Source: Toxoplasma gondii ME49 (Eukaryota > Apicomplexa > Conoidasida > Eucoccidiorida > Sarcocystidae). From it: a stretch of 64,000 bases of DNA. Of the stretch, positions 12,701-24,713 are shown piece by piece. The notes below the pieces were generated by a model. The model ran no database searches. It was not told where the DNA came from and saw only the letters and a program-made list of their open reading frames with translations. Numbering within the stretch: position 1 is the stretch's first letter; each line of letters begins with the position of its first letter. Where the stretch lies: the NCBI RefSeq assembly GCF_000006565.2, contig NC_031478.1, forward strand, positions 2,525,874-2,589,873. Reading direction: 5' to 3'. A program made the position numbers and the translations under genes.

Positions 12701-14181
12701 CACCGTGTCTCCTCTCCTCACCGTGTCTCCTCTCTCTGCCATGTCTCCTCTCCTCGTGTGAAGAGTCGCTGCTGTGAGTTTTCTCTTGTCCACGCCGTCT
12801 GTCTTCTCGATGCCAGTGTCTCTCGCCTCCTCGGCCTGCTCCCCTCTCTCTTCTGCTGTCGCAATCTCGCTTCCTCATTCTTTCGATGCGAAGGTTCCTC
12901 TTGAGCGCTTGCGCGAACAACCGCCGTTCGCAGACCAGCGGGTCGCGGGACCGTGAGAGGCAGCGAGCTGCGCAGGATGGAAGGGAGCGTCGGAACACCC
13001 TGAAGTCATTCCATGTGGACACAGACTCTTCGCAGATGAGGGGAAAGCCTTCGTTTCTCCCTGAAGCTTGTTCAGGAACGCGTAGTCTTGATTGAAGCGC
13101 TGCCGGCGTAGTCCGCGAGTCGAGCTCTGATTCAAGCTGGCCGGCCTTCCCCCCCGAGTCGCAAGAGAAGTTGCCTCTCAACTGCCAGTGCAGACAAAGC
13201 GCCTCTTCACAGACACAGACTGGGAGGCGCAGGAGCAGGCAGAGCGCGCACAGCGCGACGACGCACAGCCGCGTCCGCGAGAGTCTTGACGCATTAGGTA
13301 GGTTTTCAGGCTGGTGCAGTTTACTTTATCACTGCATGCGCAGAACAACGACTCGGAGCTCGAAAGCGCAGACGCCACCGAGGAGAGCCCACGGGACGCG
13401 CTAGAAACTTAAAGGCGTCCGGGGAAGACCCGATTCTCCGCGCAGAGTGCGCAGTGGAGGCAGGTGCCACAGGCGGTTGAGCGGGGAAAAGCGAGCCGAA
13501 AGGATTCAGCAGCAGAAAGGGCGCAGTGCGGAGTCGATCTGCTTTGAATGGCCGGGTGAAACGGCAGAGAAAGCCGTTTTCCCTCACCAGCGAGTCTCGA
13601 GACAAGGAAGTGTGTGCGCAAACGAACAGCGGACACGGCGCGGGTGTCGCTTGTCAACTTGCGCGATTCTGTGCTGTGCGGGTCAAGACAAGGGCGGACT
13701 ACCGAGTTTTTCTCGAGTTTTTCTTGAGATTTCGAAAGCCAGTGCCGTGCACCTTTCCCCTGGACGATGGGTAAGCGGGATCTAGCTGCGAAAAGTTGAC
13801 TTCTTTCCGGCAGAAAACTTCCTAGACCACCGGAGGGGCTTCCGCCGACTCGGCGTTTCGCGGTCCTTGGGTGACCTGCAGGAGATCCTCCACGCTTGCA
13901 TTTTCGTGACTCGCCGTTTTCTCTGCATGCATCTTCGCGCGGTGAGCGCGACCCCCCCACAGCTGCGGTGTGGGACGCAGGTTTGCCCGCATGTCGGCTA
14001 AAAACAGCTCGCGTCTTTTCGCTTCAGACTGGCGCATGCGCGCCGGGGGAAAAAAGTCCCCCAACGCATCTTTCCACGGCAGCCGTGTGGCGACAACGTC
14101 TCTGGCGGATTCGCGCGTCCGGAAGGAAACAGAGCGGCCATTCGCTGGTTGTTTGGAGATTCGAGTTGCACGAGGTTTCAT
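3712..14181 (-). CDS. giant WD40-repeat protein with SR-like and poly-Ser regions
   Basis: Eight-exon model, coding order: 14181-13876, 13181-7646, 6868-6657, 6372-6175, 6086-5924, 5749-5666, 5576-4299, 3857-3712. All phases match, giving 7923 nt or about 2640 aa. The large second exon has no ATG at its 5' end but begins exactly after an acceptor in phase 0 with the 14181 exon. Residues ~200-470 are Arg/Ser/Glu-rich (SR-like, with HGEERR repeats). Runs of Ser lie near residues 1090-1177 and later. WD40 blades begin near residue 1895. The block containing IVDPR, KAHRG and, across the splice, FIGNNV and VRFWDLR resembles the middle blades of coronin. Further blades contain LWDLQ and LKLWDAATG, and the last exon ends with FWGYFAVDQ just before TGA. 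A six-fold EREPAGEA repeat precedes the last blades. Likely a scaffold protein. Coronin kinship is an inference, and the exon 6 donor is the least certain junction. Confidence 0.72.
5011..5154 (-). repeat. 24-bp minisatellite, six copies, coding
   Basis: Six head-to-tail copies of a 24-bp unit (core ttctccagctggttctctct). On the minus strand they encode six copies of the octapeptide EREPAGEA inside the WD40 protein. One copy has a single-base change giving Leu for Pro. No copy breaks the frame. Confidence 0.9.
5755..5918. repeat. purine-rich repeat in WD40-gene intron
   Basis: About 160 bp of almost pure A/G on the + strand, with repeated gaagagaggaagacaagg-type units. On the sense (minus) strand it is a very long polypyrimidine tract immediately upstream of the acceptor at 5750. 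Confidence 0.8.
8215..8309 (-). repeat. GAA/GAC repeat coding for poly-Ser (with Phe)
   Basis: Repeated gaagacgaagacgaagaaaag units. On the coding minus strand they give three runs of Ser separated by Phe in the WD40 protein. Confidence 0.75.
9468..9530 (-). repeat. short poly-Ser coding repeat
   Basis: Repeated gaagaagacgaagaggaa-like units encode an uninterrupted Ser run of about 20 residues on the minus strand. Confidence 0.75.
9948..10220 (-). repeat. ~270-bp GAA/GAG/GAC repeat coding for poly-Ser
   Basis: Tandem array dominated by a 15-bp unit (gaagaggaagacgaa) with 18-bp variants. On the minus strand it is read as a serine run of roughly 90 residues interrupted by one Phe. On the + strand the same bases read as poly-Glu/Asp, which produces a misleading acidic open frame. 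Confidence 0.9.
12606..12756 (-). repeat. 18-bp minisatellite, ~8 copies, coding
   Basis: About eight copies of an 18-bp unit (atgtctcctctcctcgcg with variants). On the minus strand they encode repeated [12 protein letters not shown] hexapeptides at about residues 244-292 of the WD40 protein, within its SR-like region. Confidence 0.88.
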
Positions 14182-14298
14182 TGTCTGTCGGACCTGGTCC
14201 ATGTTTTCTGCTTTCTGACGCCTCTTCCGTGGGGAGCGCCGAGCCTGTACTGGGCGCCTGAAATCGCCGTGTGGGCAACCGACCTCGCGTTCTCCAAA
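14182..14298. promoter_or_regulatory. compact divergent promoter/5' UTR between WD40 gene and RPS18
   Basis: Only 117 bp separate the start codon of the minus-strand WD40 gene (14181) from that of RPS18 (14299). Both 5' UTRs, and perhaps the core promoter, must lie here or overlap the neighbour's first exon. CGCATGCG (14033-14040) and TGCATGCA (13924-13931), both inside the WD40 gene's first coding exon, match the GCATGC-type element (YGCATGCR) reported for Toxoplasma ribosomal protein promoters. That they act on RPS18 is an inference. Confidence 0.55.
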
Positions 14299-15547
14299 AT
14301 GTCGATCCAAGTCTCCAACAACCAAGACTTCCAGCACATTCTCCGTATCCTCAACACTAACGTTGACGGACGCGAGAAGGTTGTCGTTGCGCTCACCGCC
14401 ATCCGCGGTATCGGGCGTCGCGTGTCGAACCTTATCTGCAAGAAGGCAGACATCGACACCAACAAGAGAGCGGGCGAGCTCACGGCCGACGAAATCAGCA
14501 AAGTGAGTGGCGCTCAGAAAAGAAGGGAAATCTGAAAAGAATCCGCAGACGCTTGGAGAGTCCACGCTCCTTAGGGAAGGTGGAAAGTGTGCGCCGGCCG
14601 GCCGCGGCAGACACCCGCGGGGCGGGGGCGCAGTGGGCGGGCAAACAAACCGAGAGCCTTTTTGTAGATTTTCGGCGCCCGCTGTGTTCATTGTGTAAAG
14701 AGGTCCTGTTTGTGGAACTAGGCGGGGAAACCGAGTGTTCGAGCAACTAGGGCAGAGTGTATCCAAGCTAGGTCTCCGCCCGTAGCAAAGTGTGCCGGTT
14801 CTGCATGCTCTCTCGCAACTTGCGGCAAAGTTCGAGAAACCGCGGGTGGGCTCGTTGACGTGGTGAGTAATTGAGGTTCCACGCATGTCGGTGTTGAGGT
14901 GGAAGTCGGTGGATCCCCGAAGCGTTTTGGTTCTCGATTCCATATACACTGGAGAGGCGGTGCTGACCTCGTGCTCAGCCCGTGGGATGGTAGCCCAGTT
15001 CCTGTCAGTTCTCTTTGGTGTCGCTCCCTCATGCGGCAACAGCTCCTTTCTGCGACCGTAGAAGAGGCTCCCCCACACTCTGGAACCGTCCAGGTGCGCC
15101 GTCTCTGCAGAGTTATTTTCACTGAGCCGTGTTCTCGCTCAGGTGTGTAGCTGTCGTCTGGACTGGTGGTGCATGCATCTCTTGTTTGAGCGTGCGTGAC
15201 GTCTTACCATTCGTCCGTGTGTTGTTTCTGCGAATGGAGAAAGGTCCAGCTGTCGCCTTTGTGTGTCGCATGTCCTCCAGGTCGTTGCTATCGCCTCGAC
15301 TCCGCAGCAATTCAAGATCCCGACGTGGTTCCTCAACAGACAGAAGGACGTTAAAGACGGCAAGCACAAGCATGTAGTTGCGAACGGTTTGGACACAGTG
15401 TGGAGAGAGGATCTGGAGCGCCTGAAGAAGATGAGGCTCCACAGAGGTCTGCGTCACTACTGGGGACTCAAGGTCCGCGGTCAGCACACCAAGACGACTG
15501 GCCGCCATGGCCGCACCGTTGGTGTCGCGAAGAAGAAGGGTTGCTAG
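14299..15547 (+). CDS. RPS18: 40S ribosomal protein S18 (uS13)
   Basis: Two exons, 14299-14502 and 15281-15547, joined in phase 0 (donor AAA|GTGAGT, acceptor CTCCAG) to give 156 aa, close to the usual ~152 aa of eukaryotic S18. The protein is a component of the head of the small subunit at the subunit interface. The family is clear from [30 protein letters not shown], the exon 2 start [19 protein letters not shown], and the C-terminal [18 protein letters not shown] block ending [10 protein letters not shown]. The start ATG gives an N-terminus that aligns with other S18 proteins. The gene is head-to-head with the WD40 gene and convergent with the coiled-coil gene at 16290. The 778-bp intron has no other obvious feature. 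Confidence 0.97.
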
Positions 15548-16289
15548 ACGTTTTTTGCTAGGTGTGCCCTCGTGGTTTTTCTGTGTTCTTTCGGTGTGTC
15601 AGCGTCTGTCCTGTGGGAGAGAAGCGGCGCTCTCTCGTGCTTTGCAGTGAGTCTGTGCCTCGGGGTGGCGCGGCTGCGGCAACATGCGTGAACCGTAGGT
15701 TAGATAGACTACACTCTTTTCCAAGTGTGGACGGGACGAACAGAGGCGGAGGCGAGGGGCTCCGAGAGACCAGGGAAAAACTGTGGCGCACTGAAGACTT
15801 GAAATTCTTTCACCTAGAGAAACCGGAAAGTGCTCGTATGCATTACCCCGCCCGCGACACCAGAAACCCGACACACATGGGAGGTCGGCGCCTTTGTTGC
15901 GATTCCGCGTGGATGGTCACGAAGCAAATCACACACTCGAGAGGGTGTAGGGGAAACTCTGGAAAGGCTCTTGTACCATCCTACTTTGTGTGTCTTCATA
16001 GATATACACCGCAGGAACTTCAGACCCAGACACACATCAGCTCACGAAAAGCGGAACCTAGACTGCGCATGTGCGATGGACAGTGAGCTGCTAAAGATCT
16101 TCAGAAATTACCGGAGGAGTCCATTCCGTTAACACAGCAAACGCCAAATGGGACTGTTGCGTAGGTGGCTACGAGGCAGTCGAGACTCTGGAACGATCCC
16201 TGAAGTGTGAACATCGTGATCTGAGTCCGTATAGCAGGGGTTTCCACTCGTAGTCAAGCACAAGGCTGTGAACGCACAGATGCGTTGCC
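15548..16289. other. convergent 3' spacer
   Basis: Lies between the stop codons of RPS18 (+) and the coiled-coil gene (-). It presumably holds both 3' UTRs and polyadenylation sites. No gene is seen. Confidence 0.5.
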
Positions 16290-19075
16290 TCATCGTAGGG
16301 GAGAGACGGAATTTCGGTCTTTTATGACTTTTTCTGCCGCTTCTTTCCAGCAGTTTAGGATTTCTCTGTGGAGCGCGTCTCCCGCAGCCGAGATTTTTTT
16401 CCTGCGACGCCCAACCTCCACCTCGCTCTTCCCTCGAGCAGACACCGAAACAGTCCCCTTTCTCCCGCCCACAGGTGGCGTTTTCTTCTCGTGTTCTCGC
16501 GCTGTGCGCCGCGCCATCAAGATCTGGAACGACTTGCCGGTCATAAAGGAGCGACGAGTTTTCGGAGTTGTCTGACTCGTTTCGCGCGCACTTCTGCAGT
16601 AGTTTGTGAGCGACAGAGGCGCCATTCTGTCCAGGACAGAAAGTGAACAGGTGCTCTGCTGCTTGTGAGGTCTCTCGGCTCTCCCAGTAAGAGACGAGGC
16701 CGACGGCCGCGGCGATGCCTGAGAGCGTCGGGCTCCGAGCGACTCCCTTCTGTTCGAGGAAACAGCTAGAGACAGTTCCTGTGGTAACAGAGGCAGTGTC
16801 TGGTGGCTTTCTGGAGCCTCATCGGTCTCACAGCGAGTTTTTCCAAGTTGCCGCATGTGCGTGGAGACCGCGGAGCACACGAGGCAAACGCCTTCGTCGG
16901 GCTTCAGACACTTCAGTGCATGCAAGGCCTTCTGCAGCTCCAGACCTAACGCGAAACGCAGAAAAATGGTGTATGGTGTGCAGAACCCCCAGAACGCGAG
17001 GCACTGGCCTCGAATGATCTGATTGTCACTTACTCTGGCTGTTTTCTTTGATTGATACGAGTATTTTCCAGGAGTTCGAAAGCAAAGACAGGCGGTGAAA
17101 AAAGGACGAGGAACGGGAAAAAACACGGGAAAACGATCGGAATTCTTCTGTTCAACGGGTACCCTTTCAGGATCGCAAATTGTCAGGTTCCGTTTTCGAT
17201 GGAACGCAGACGAAAGGCCGTCGGAAACGAAAAGCTAGAGAATACAAGTTGTGTAGGCGAATGCGGAAAAACGTCGGCCTCACGATACGAATATTCTGCG
17301 GAGTTCGCACACCATCATAATAACCATAAGCATATTGGCATGCATAGACACTCGGCACACCTTTGCATACACTTGTGTGTTTCCACACGCATGTTCACCT
17401 GTGTACAACCAAATATCTATACATATGCTCACGGAGAAGAAGGAACGCAGCAGTCTATTCATAAGAAAATGACAGGGATTTGACAGCCCATGATCATAGA
17501 GAAGCACTTGACTTGTTGCGTATGCCCACCTTGAACGTGTGTGATACTTTTTCGGAGTCCCTGGTGTTTCCTCCGGAGAGTGTCGACCATCGCGGCGTTT
17601 TGCCGGTTGTAGTACTCTGTTAAACGTTCGACTTTGCTTTCAAAAGCAGCGCGCTCCGCTTCGTGTGTTTCTGTCAGCCTTGCCGCTTGTCGCTCTCGAC
17701 GGGCTTGTCGTGATGCTTCATGTTCCTGAGCATCCAAGCGCTGCTGAGCTTCGAGGCGTCTCTGCAGTTCCTCGGCTTCATCGTAGCGTCCTTGGTGGCC
17801 TAGAAAACATAAATGACCTTGCTTCCACCCTCATTTATTCGCTCGTCTGTGCCTCTAACATCCCTTTTTTCTCCAACTGTACGGAACATACCAGACCTCC
17901 AGGGGCAGAAGGCAGATGTCGAGATTCTGTTCTAATTACTCGTGGTAAACGCAATCAACGAATGACGGAAGGAGCATTCTTGCTTTTTGAAGTGTCGTAC
18001 GTGACACTCTAGAATTACCATTCATCTGTATCATGGACACATCACTGTTGCCAATGTGTAAGGCTACGTAGATGAACTCGCGCCTACAGCCGCATACATC
18101 GCTTCTGCACAAGACTACTCCGGTATCTCAATAAACGTTGCGTTCTGTGTCACGCATTTCGTGTGCTCAACAAAGCAGTTAGTTGGCTGAGAAAGGTGCT
18201 AGAAACTCTGTTAGTGATGGTGAAAAAAGGATTCGAAACAGGGTTCCCTAATTCCTGGCTATCCGGCGACTTGGAGCACACTCATCTGACTCCACACTAC
18301 TTTCTCAAGAGAGTCCAGAGAAGGAAGCAAAGTGTCAAACGTACTTCAGCCACCGAGGACACATTTCCTTTTCTGTCTTAGACTGCACTACAGCATCGAA
18401 GGATCAATTTTGTGTCGTGTAAGGTACAGCATCGGAACCAGCATCTCGTAGAAACAAAACGTTTTGTTGGAACACGGACGTCGGCGTTTCTACCAGATCT
18501 ACTCCTCATGCAAAAGAGCGATACGCATTCTGACTTGGCCTCACTGAACCAAAACAGTCGATCTGTTAGCTTAGCTTCCTGCCTGATCTACGAACACTCT
18601 CGAGTCGGAATAGCGTGTGCGTTTCCTGACCGAGGTACTGCATTTTCTTTTGCAGGTCGAACGCCTCCTTCTTGAACTTCGGTTTTGACTTGCTGTCTTC
18701 GCCGGCTTCTTGCCACGAGAAGCTCTGGAGTTCTGCGCTTTGTCTGGCCTGCAGCTGCGACTTCCACTTTCGAATTCTGTCAACGAGCGCTGGAAGTTGT
18801 ACCGTTTTCCACTGTGTCTCGAGTGCCTGAAGCTGGTTTCTGTACGCTTCGTCGGCATTAGAGAGCTGCTGGTACTGATGGCAAAAAAGGCGACAAAGAC
18901 TCTCAAATTCACATCGGTACTGCAACTCGTTGAGAGCCGCCTGCGCCTCGCGTGCTTTCCCAAACTCAGCTGCGTCTTCGCATTCTCTCTGGTGCTGCTT
19001 CAAGATGCGCTTGATGGCGTATTGGAGATCCTCGTTCTTTGTCGACAGACAAGTCGAACTCTCCGACAACTCCAT
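16290..19075 (-). CDS. coiled-coil protein of unknown function (~456 aa)
   Basis: Three exons in coding order: 19075-18631, 17799-17530, 16945-16290. Phases match (1, 1) and the total is 1371 nt. Residues ~10-270 are charged, Glu/Gln/Arg/Ala-rich helix predicted to form coiled coils (RQARRERQAARL, EAERAAFESKVERL). Across the first splice the sequence reads GHQGRYDEAEEL, a pattern common in alveolate and ciliary coiled-coil proteins. The third exon has a CLVC pair and then a basic, Ser-rich, probably disordered tail. No enzymatic motif, signal peptide or membrane segment is visible. The ATG at 19075 is chosen because it opens directly into the helical region. An in-frame upstream Met at 19213 would add 46 residues. 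The exon 1 donor (CTCG|GTCAGG) has a less likely alternative at GTGTTC about 30 bases downstream. Cytoskeletal or basal-body association is only a guess. Confidence 0.72.
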
Positions 19076-21964
19076 TTTCCACCAAAAGGGAAACAAACAT
19101 TTTAGAAACTGCCGCGCGCTACAGAGGGCAGACTTATCGGGAGGAGGCAACGGAGCCTCGGGGGACCTCAAGACAGCGGTGGGGACGTGCCAAAAAAACG
19201 GAAAACGACACACAGAATCGAGTCTGTGGCATCAGTTTAGCTTAGACTTGAATGAAAATGTTTACTTCGCCCGTAAATTGGTTCAAAGAAGTCGCGAAAC
19301 GGCCTCGAGAAGCGATGACATCGAAGCCCTTATTGAAAAGAACCGGCTCTGAGATGGCTCAAGACCTAATGGATTTCGAGGAAAATGGTTTTGGATGCTT
19401 ACTCGTATGAGGCACAAAGCAGAATCTTTAGGCGTGGTTTAGCACACACAAACGTCGAGAAAAGACTTCTAAATTGCCTCTTTGACGCGTGGTTCTCTAG
19501 ACGCGACAAACACGTCTGCCTTAGGAGAATCTACCGAGAACGTCTTTAGAATAGGCTCTCGCTCGTACGAACAAAGACGAAAAAGCAGACACCCTCCGCT
19601 ATAGACGCTGGGAACGTGAATGCAACTGGAAGTTGCCATAAACAACGAAAACGTCTGTGTTCTACGCTGCACATCCTTACAGCGGACAAAAAACGACTTT
19701 GTTCGGAGAGCCGCTGCCTCCGTAACGGGTAGTTCCTTGATGGAACGGGAACTGGCAACGGGACTGAAGTGAAAACATAAAAAGCAGGTTCGGGGGCTGC
19801 TTTGCGACTAAAATTTACAGCAGCAAGCAGGCGATCGATGCCGCAGAAAACGGCACACGATGCCCATTTTGAACGTAAAAGGGGAACAATATGTGCGATC
19901 AGAAGGTGTGTTTTCTACATTTTCACTGCCGAGGAGTGATAAGAATGGGGGCAGAAAGTGAACAAAATGTCAAGTCTACAAAAAACTCGAGGAAGTCCGT
20001 TTTTGCAGGCGTTTTTCTACGTGGCGTACCACGCGCGAGAAAAAGCCACTCAAAGTGAGGGGCAGGCGTGCATCTGGCTGGATACTGAAAGGAAGTAAGG
20101 AACGTGAGAGTTTCTGGGTTGCTGGCACACGTCAGAATGAACAGATCCATTAAGGACAAAGATGACAAGGGTGTCAAAATCGGAACGAGGCAACATGCGT
20201 CACAGAACAGCCGAGGCACCCGGCTCGTGCGGGCGTGAGGAAGCCAAGTCCGTTGCATAGTCAGCTCGACGAATGGGAGGTAAACTGTCGTACCGTTCAA
20301 ACGAACGAAAACGACCCTTTCTTTTCGAGGGGTTCTGCTGAGTTCGTTAGACAGGAAAGCCGTACAGCCACTCTTCTGGCTGAGAAGCGACTAACCACGA
20401 GCTCCGTCAAAGGAAGGGACTCTATAGATCCTCGACTGGATTCTATGTGTCCAACTGCCTTTCAAGGAAACTTAGAACGGATCGAGCCACTCGAAAGCGC
20501 TCCCACCGACGTTCTGTGTAGTAATCCACACGACTGTAGCGGCTTTTCGTGGCGCTAAGGCTGTGGCGCACATTGCATCACTACAAACGTAAAGATCATC
20601 GCTCAACCATGCGCTGTTTTTATCGCATTTTAAGTCGATGTTGTCTTTGCACCAGTGATCAGCCCTCATCATCAGGAACTGTGTAACTCGAATCGAATAA
20701 ACAGAGACACTATAGTGTCCACGCTACTGAGTGTGACTCCAGTCATGAGATAGGGATATCCAAGTGATCGCTTTCGTTTCGCATCGCGGCGCCCCTTTCG
20801 TAGTGTCACACACGCTTCCTCAGAGACTGCAGTTTCACAGGTGTCTCTCTGTAGTCTTCTTCGAAGAAACCTGAGCTTGCAGAATACTACCAGGATACGA
20901 GGCAACAGACCTCCCGGTACAGGGAGAGCGGCGCTCGTGAGCAAGGGACCACAGAAAGGAACCGCTCGACCTGTCCGTACAAGGGATAATGTTTGCAAGT
21001 CGGTTTCTCAGTTTGAGGCAACAGTGTTTCCGCATGGTCTACTCCCTTGCCGTGGTTCCGCGCACTGCGTCATCACATTCCATCTAAGAACTGCTCACTT
21101 CGAACTGCATAAATGCGCCGGGCTTTGCGAACGGAACGGCGGAGACACTGTACAGAAGACACATGCAGCCGGAGCGGATTTTACGGAGAGAAAGGCACTT
21201 TTTTTGTCTGTGTCGGAAAAACGCTCGTTACCTGCCTAGATCCGCACGTTTGTTGAACTGTGTCCGCCTGTACATCCACTGTGCCCGCCGTCGAGGACTG
21301 CCGATCTGTCCCAGCGCATCGTTCCAGATCTTCATTAGTGCTTCCACACATGCATGCAAAACACTGAGGAATTCCGGTTTACAGTCCAGACTCCTCTTTT
21401 GGACAAAGAATCGGAACGTTTTTTGTTACATCTGGGAGCCGCGCTTCGCTCAGAAAGTGTCCTGCTGACATTCAAAGCATGCACACCTCTGCGCAGAAGA
21501 CAACAAGACACGCGAGAGGTCCGTCTCTCGGGGAGAAAGCATATGTTTTATTTCTGTCAAGCGTGCAAAATTCAAAGGGAGGAGGGAAAAGCGGCCTCCA
21601 AAACCTTCTTCGTCTCCGTTGCCTTGTACAGCTCTCGAATGCAACACCGATAGCTGTGACACTTTTTCGCTCCATCAGCTGCCGCTGTCCCTTCTCTGTG
21701 TTGGTCGTCCTTTCCCGCTCGTTTCCTTCTTGTTTCTCGTCCTTGTTTCTCTGTCTTCTACCTGTCCTCTCCTCCAATCACCCTTCTACGCCATCTCCTG
21801 CAGCGCCTCCTCTACCGACTAACCGAGCTCTCGGTCTCGGTCTGCGCTGTCTCGCTCCGCCCGCCTTGCTCGCCGTCTCTCCGCAGCTTCCCCTGTTTCG
21901 TCTTGGCCATTCTGCGTCTGTCCTCCGTCTCTTCTGCTTCTTTTCTCTTCTCTTTCCTCCAAAC
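19076..21964. other. divergent intergenic region (5' flanks of two genes)
   Basis: Divergent spacer between the coiled-coil gene start (19075, -) and the Trx-PUB gene start (21965, +). The last ~270 bases before 21965 are C/T-rich (typical 5' UTR look), and a TGCATGCA palindrome lies at 21351-21358. No convincing coding exon is seen. Confidence 0.45.
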
Positions 21965-24678
21965 ATGTCGGCGCTAGAGCGACTTCTCGGCCCGACGCTT
22001 ATCGGGAGAGGAGACCGCCAGGTACCTACCGCCTCGATCGACTCGGGTGTCATCGGCGTCTACTTCAGCGCCCACTGGTCAGTTGCGAAAGACACTGCAA
22101 ATGCTTCAGTTTCTCCCCCGTTCGCACTCCAAACGAATGCAAACAGTTCCACACTTGAGGACTGAAAAAATGCGACACAACGACAGGCCCTCGACACTTG
22201 CACATCCATACGCGCGTATATTCGCAAAAGTTTGCGTATCGGTCTGCAAAAATCTGCGTACACAGGTTCTATGTCAGGCTGCCTCTGCATGCGCCTGTCT
22301 GTATACAGCTATATGTACCTACACATCCGCCTGTATGTAAATATGTATGCATGCGCGTGCGTATGTGGGCATGCATGTTTGCATGTAGGCATCTACGTGG
22401 AGAGAGAGTTGCGTGAAGAAGCGAAGGGGGCTGGGAGATGTCAGCATTGAAACGAAGCGGGAGGTGCTCTGTCGGCTGCATGCGTACGCTTCACAGGGGC
22501 TACTTCTGGCGGCTGACTGAACCTGCAACTCGCTGCAGAGAGACTCTGGACGCAAGAGCATATATATATATATATATATATATATAGGAAATATACGCAT
22601 AGATGTATCTATGTGTGTGTTTTTACCCTTTCTCAGGTGTCCACCTTGCCGTCAGTTTACACCAATGCTCGCGAGGAGGTATCAGGAGTTGAAGAGTCTG
22701 AACAAAGCTTTCGAGGTGGGGACCAAAGAAGTTTCGCAGTTCCCACTGGCCTTCAAAGAGAGAGACACATGCGGAGTTCCGGTGCTGGTGTACGCGTGGA
22801 TGCCCATACACCCCAGTGACCTTGAGAACGACCTTTGACCATGCTTGATGCTTGTCCTCCCTGTCTCGACTCTGTGCTTCGGCCTGCCCACTTCATCCTG
22901 CGGCACAGGGATGCGCAGGCATGGTAACTTCGACTTTTTCTCCTGAAGAAATCGACTTTTCCGGTGAACCTGTGTTCGTGTGGATCTCCGGTGTGCCTGT
23001 ACACGGCTTCTCCTCTTGATGCGACCTCAGTCGCCACAAGCCTTGTCGGGTGATTGTCTCCACGCATATTGGGTTCCCCGTCGACGCCATTTCCCTGCTT
23101 GCATAGGCAAAAGATGCGCTTTTTTTCGAAATGTGCGCCTATTTCTGCAGGTTGTCTTTGTCAGCTCCGACCACGACAAAGCTTCTTTTGACGAATATTT
23201 CGGGTCGATGCCCTGGCTCTCTCTTCCCTTCGATGGTACTGCCTGCTGCATGCACACAGGAGTCTCTTGTATAGCAGCACAAGTCGACAGGAAGTTCGAT
23301 GCCGAGAAGACGTAGCTCTGCGGAGACATAAGAGGATACGAGAGACGGCGGTCGGCGTACATGCTGATGTCGGTGGAGAGAGGTGTAGACATGTTGAGAT
23401 GCAGACACAGAGGCACTTGTACATACACAAAGCAGTTGAGTCTGGGGCGTCGAGATAGGTCGCCAGAGAGAGACAGCTGTTTTTGATCGACAAATACGTA
23501 CGGGTTTGGACAGACGAAAGTCAGATTGGTGGAGAGGACTGCGTTCACCGTGTGTCTCCAGTTTTTCAGTGACTCTCTTGTTTCGAGGCTTCTGAAGGCT
23601 TTCTTCCTTTTTTCCCTTGGACTTTGCTCACGCGAACCGTGTGCTCTGCCTTTCTCCTCTGAGCACACAAACGCGCCGGGTCCCGCTTCGAGTGTACGTA
23701 CACCGCAGCCGGTCTTAGTGAGAAGTAGTGGGAAGCGCATCTGCAAAGGTGATAGACGATGGGAGCTTGTGGGTTAGCTTGTCTTCCAGACATTATTGTT
23801 TGATCTCGAAAATGGTTCAGGGGGCTCAAAGATAACTTTTTTTCGTGGTCCCTCGATCTGCATGCGCATACGCAGATCGCGCTCGAAAGGCTTCGCTGTC
23901 GCAGACGTACAGCGTCCAGGGCATTCCAACTCTCATTCTGATTGACAGCAAAGGTGCTTTGGTGGATCGAAACGGACGACAAAAAGTACGCGGATCTTGA
24001 CGCTTTTCGATCTCTTGCGGCGAGAACAAAACGTTTAGCGCGGCGTCGACGTTTCTTTCGCCTCCGGTTGAGTCGCTCTTTGCATCTACGGACTCACCAG
24101 CCGCAAACTTTCACGGAGACACGCCGCCTTTCGTCCGTTCTTTCTTCCCCACTCGGCAGTCCACAAACATCTCATTGTCTCTCAGCCTCTGCGCACTCAC
24201 CGCATCGAGTTGAAGACTTGGTTGCGTCTGTCTAAAAGTCGCTGTGCATCTCGACTGCGTCGCCGCTTACGTCCAAATCGTTGTCTATACGCAAATGAAT
24301 CTAACACCGGCACACAGAGAGACAACTGAATTTTCAAAGAATTATTCATGCATATGATCGCAGCCGTTTTACGTCTTCGTAGGTCTTCCTTTGTGAGTGG
24401 TGGGAGATATTCGTTCTGCACTTTTTGCCTGTCGAATGCAAGATTCTGCATGACTCTGCTGGCCTCGCTGACTCCTCTCTGCGACTCTCAGGTGTTCGAT
24501 GCAACTTTTCCGCTGACCTTGCCAGATGTCGTCGATGCAGAGGTCAGAGGCTTGACTCTTGAAGGAGTCATCGACGCTATCAGCTCCGACGGAAACCTCA
24601 GCGAGGAAGCGAAGCTCACTGGATACTCTACCGTAGTAAAGATCCTCAACAAGTACGCTGAACAGCTACTCGCACTTG

Positions 24679-24713
<35 letters not shown>

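Noticed and set aside
13822..15078. Long minus-strand open frame running opposite to RPS18 exon 1 and its intron
   Set aside because: Only the part from the ATG at 14181 to the donor at 13876 behaves like a coding exon. The part opposite RPS18 (14299 upward) is the antisense shadow of conserved ribosomal protein codons.
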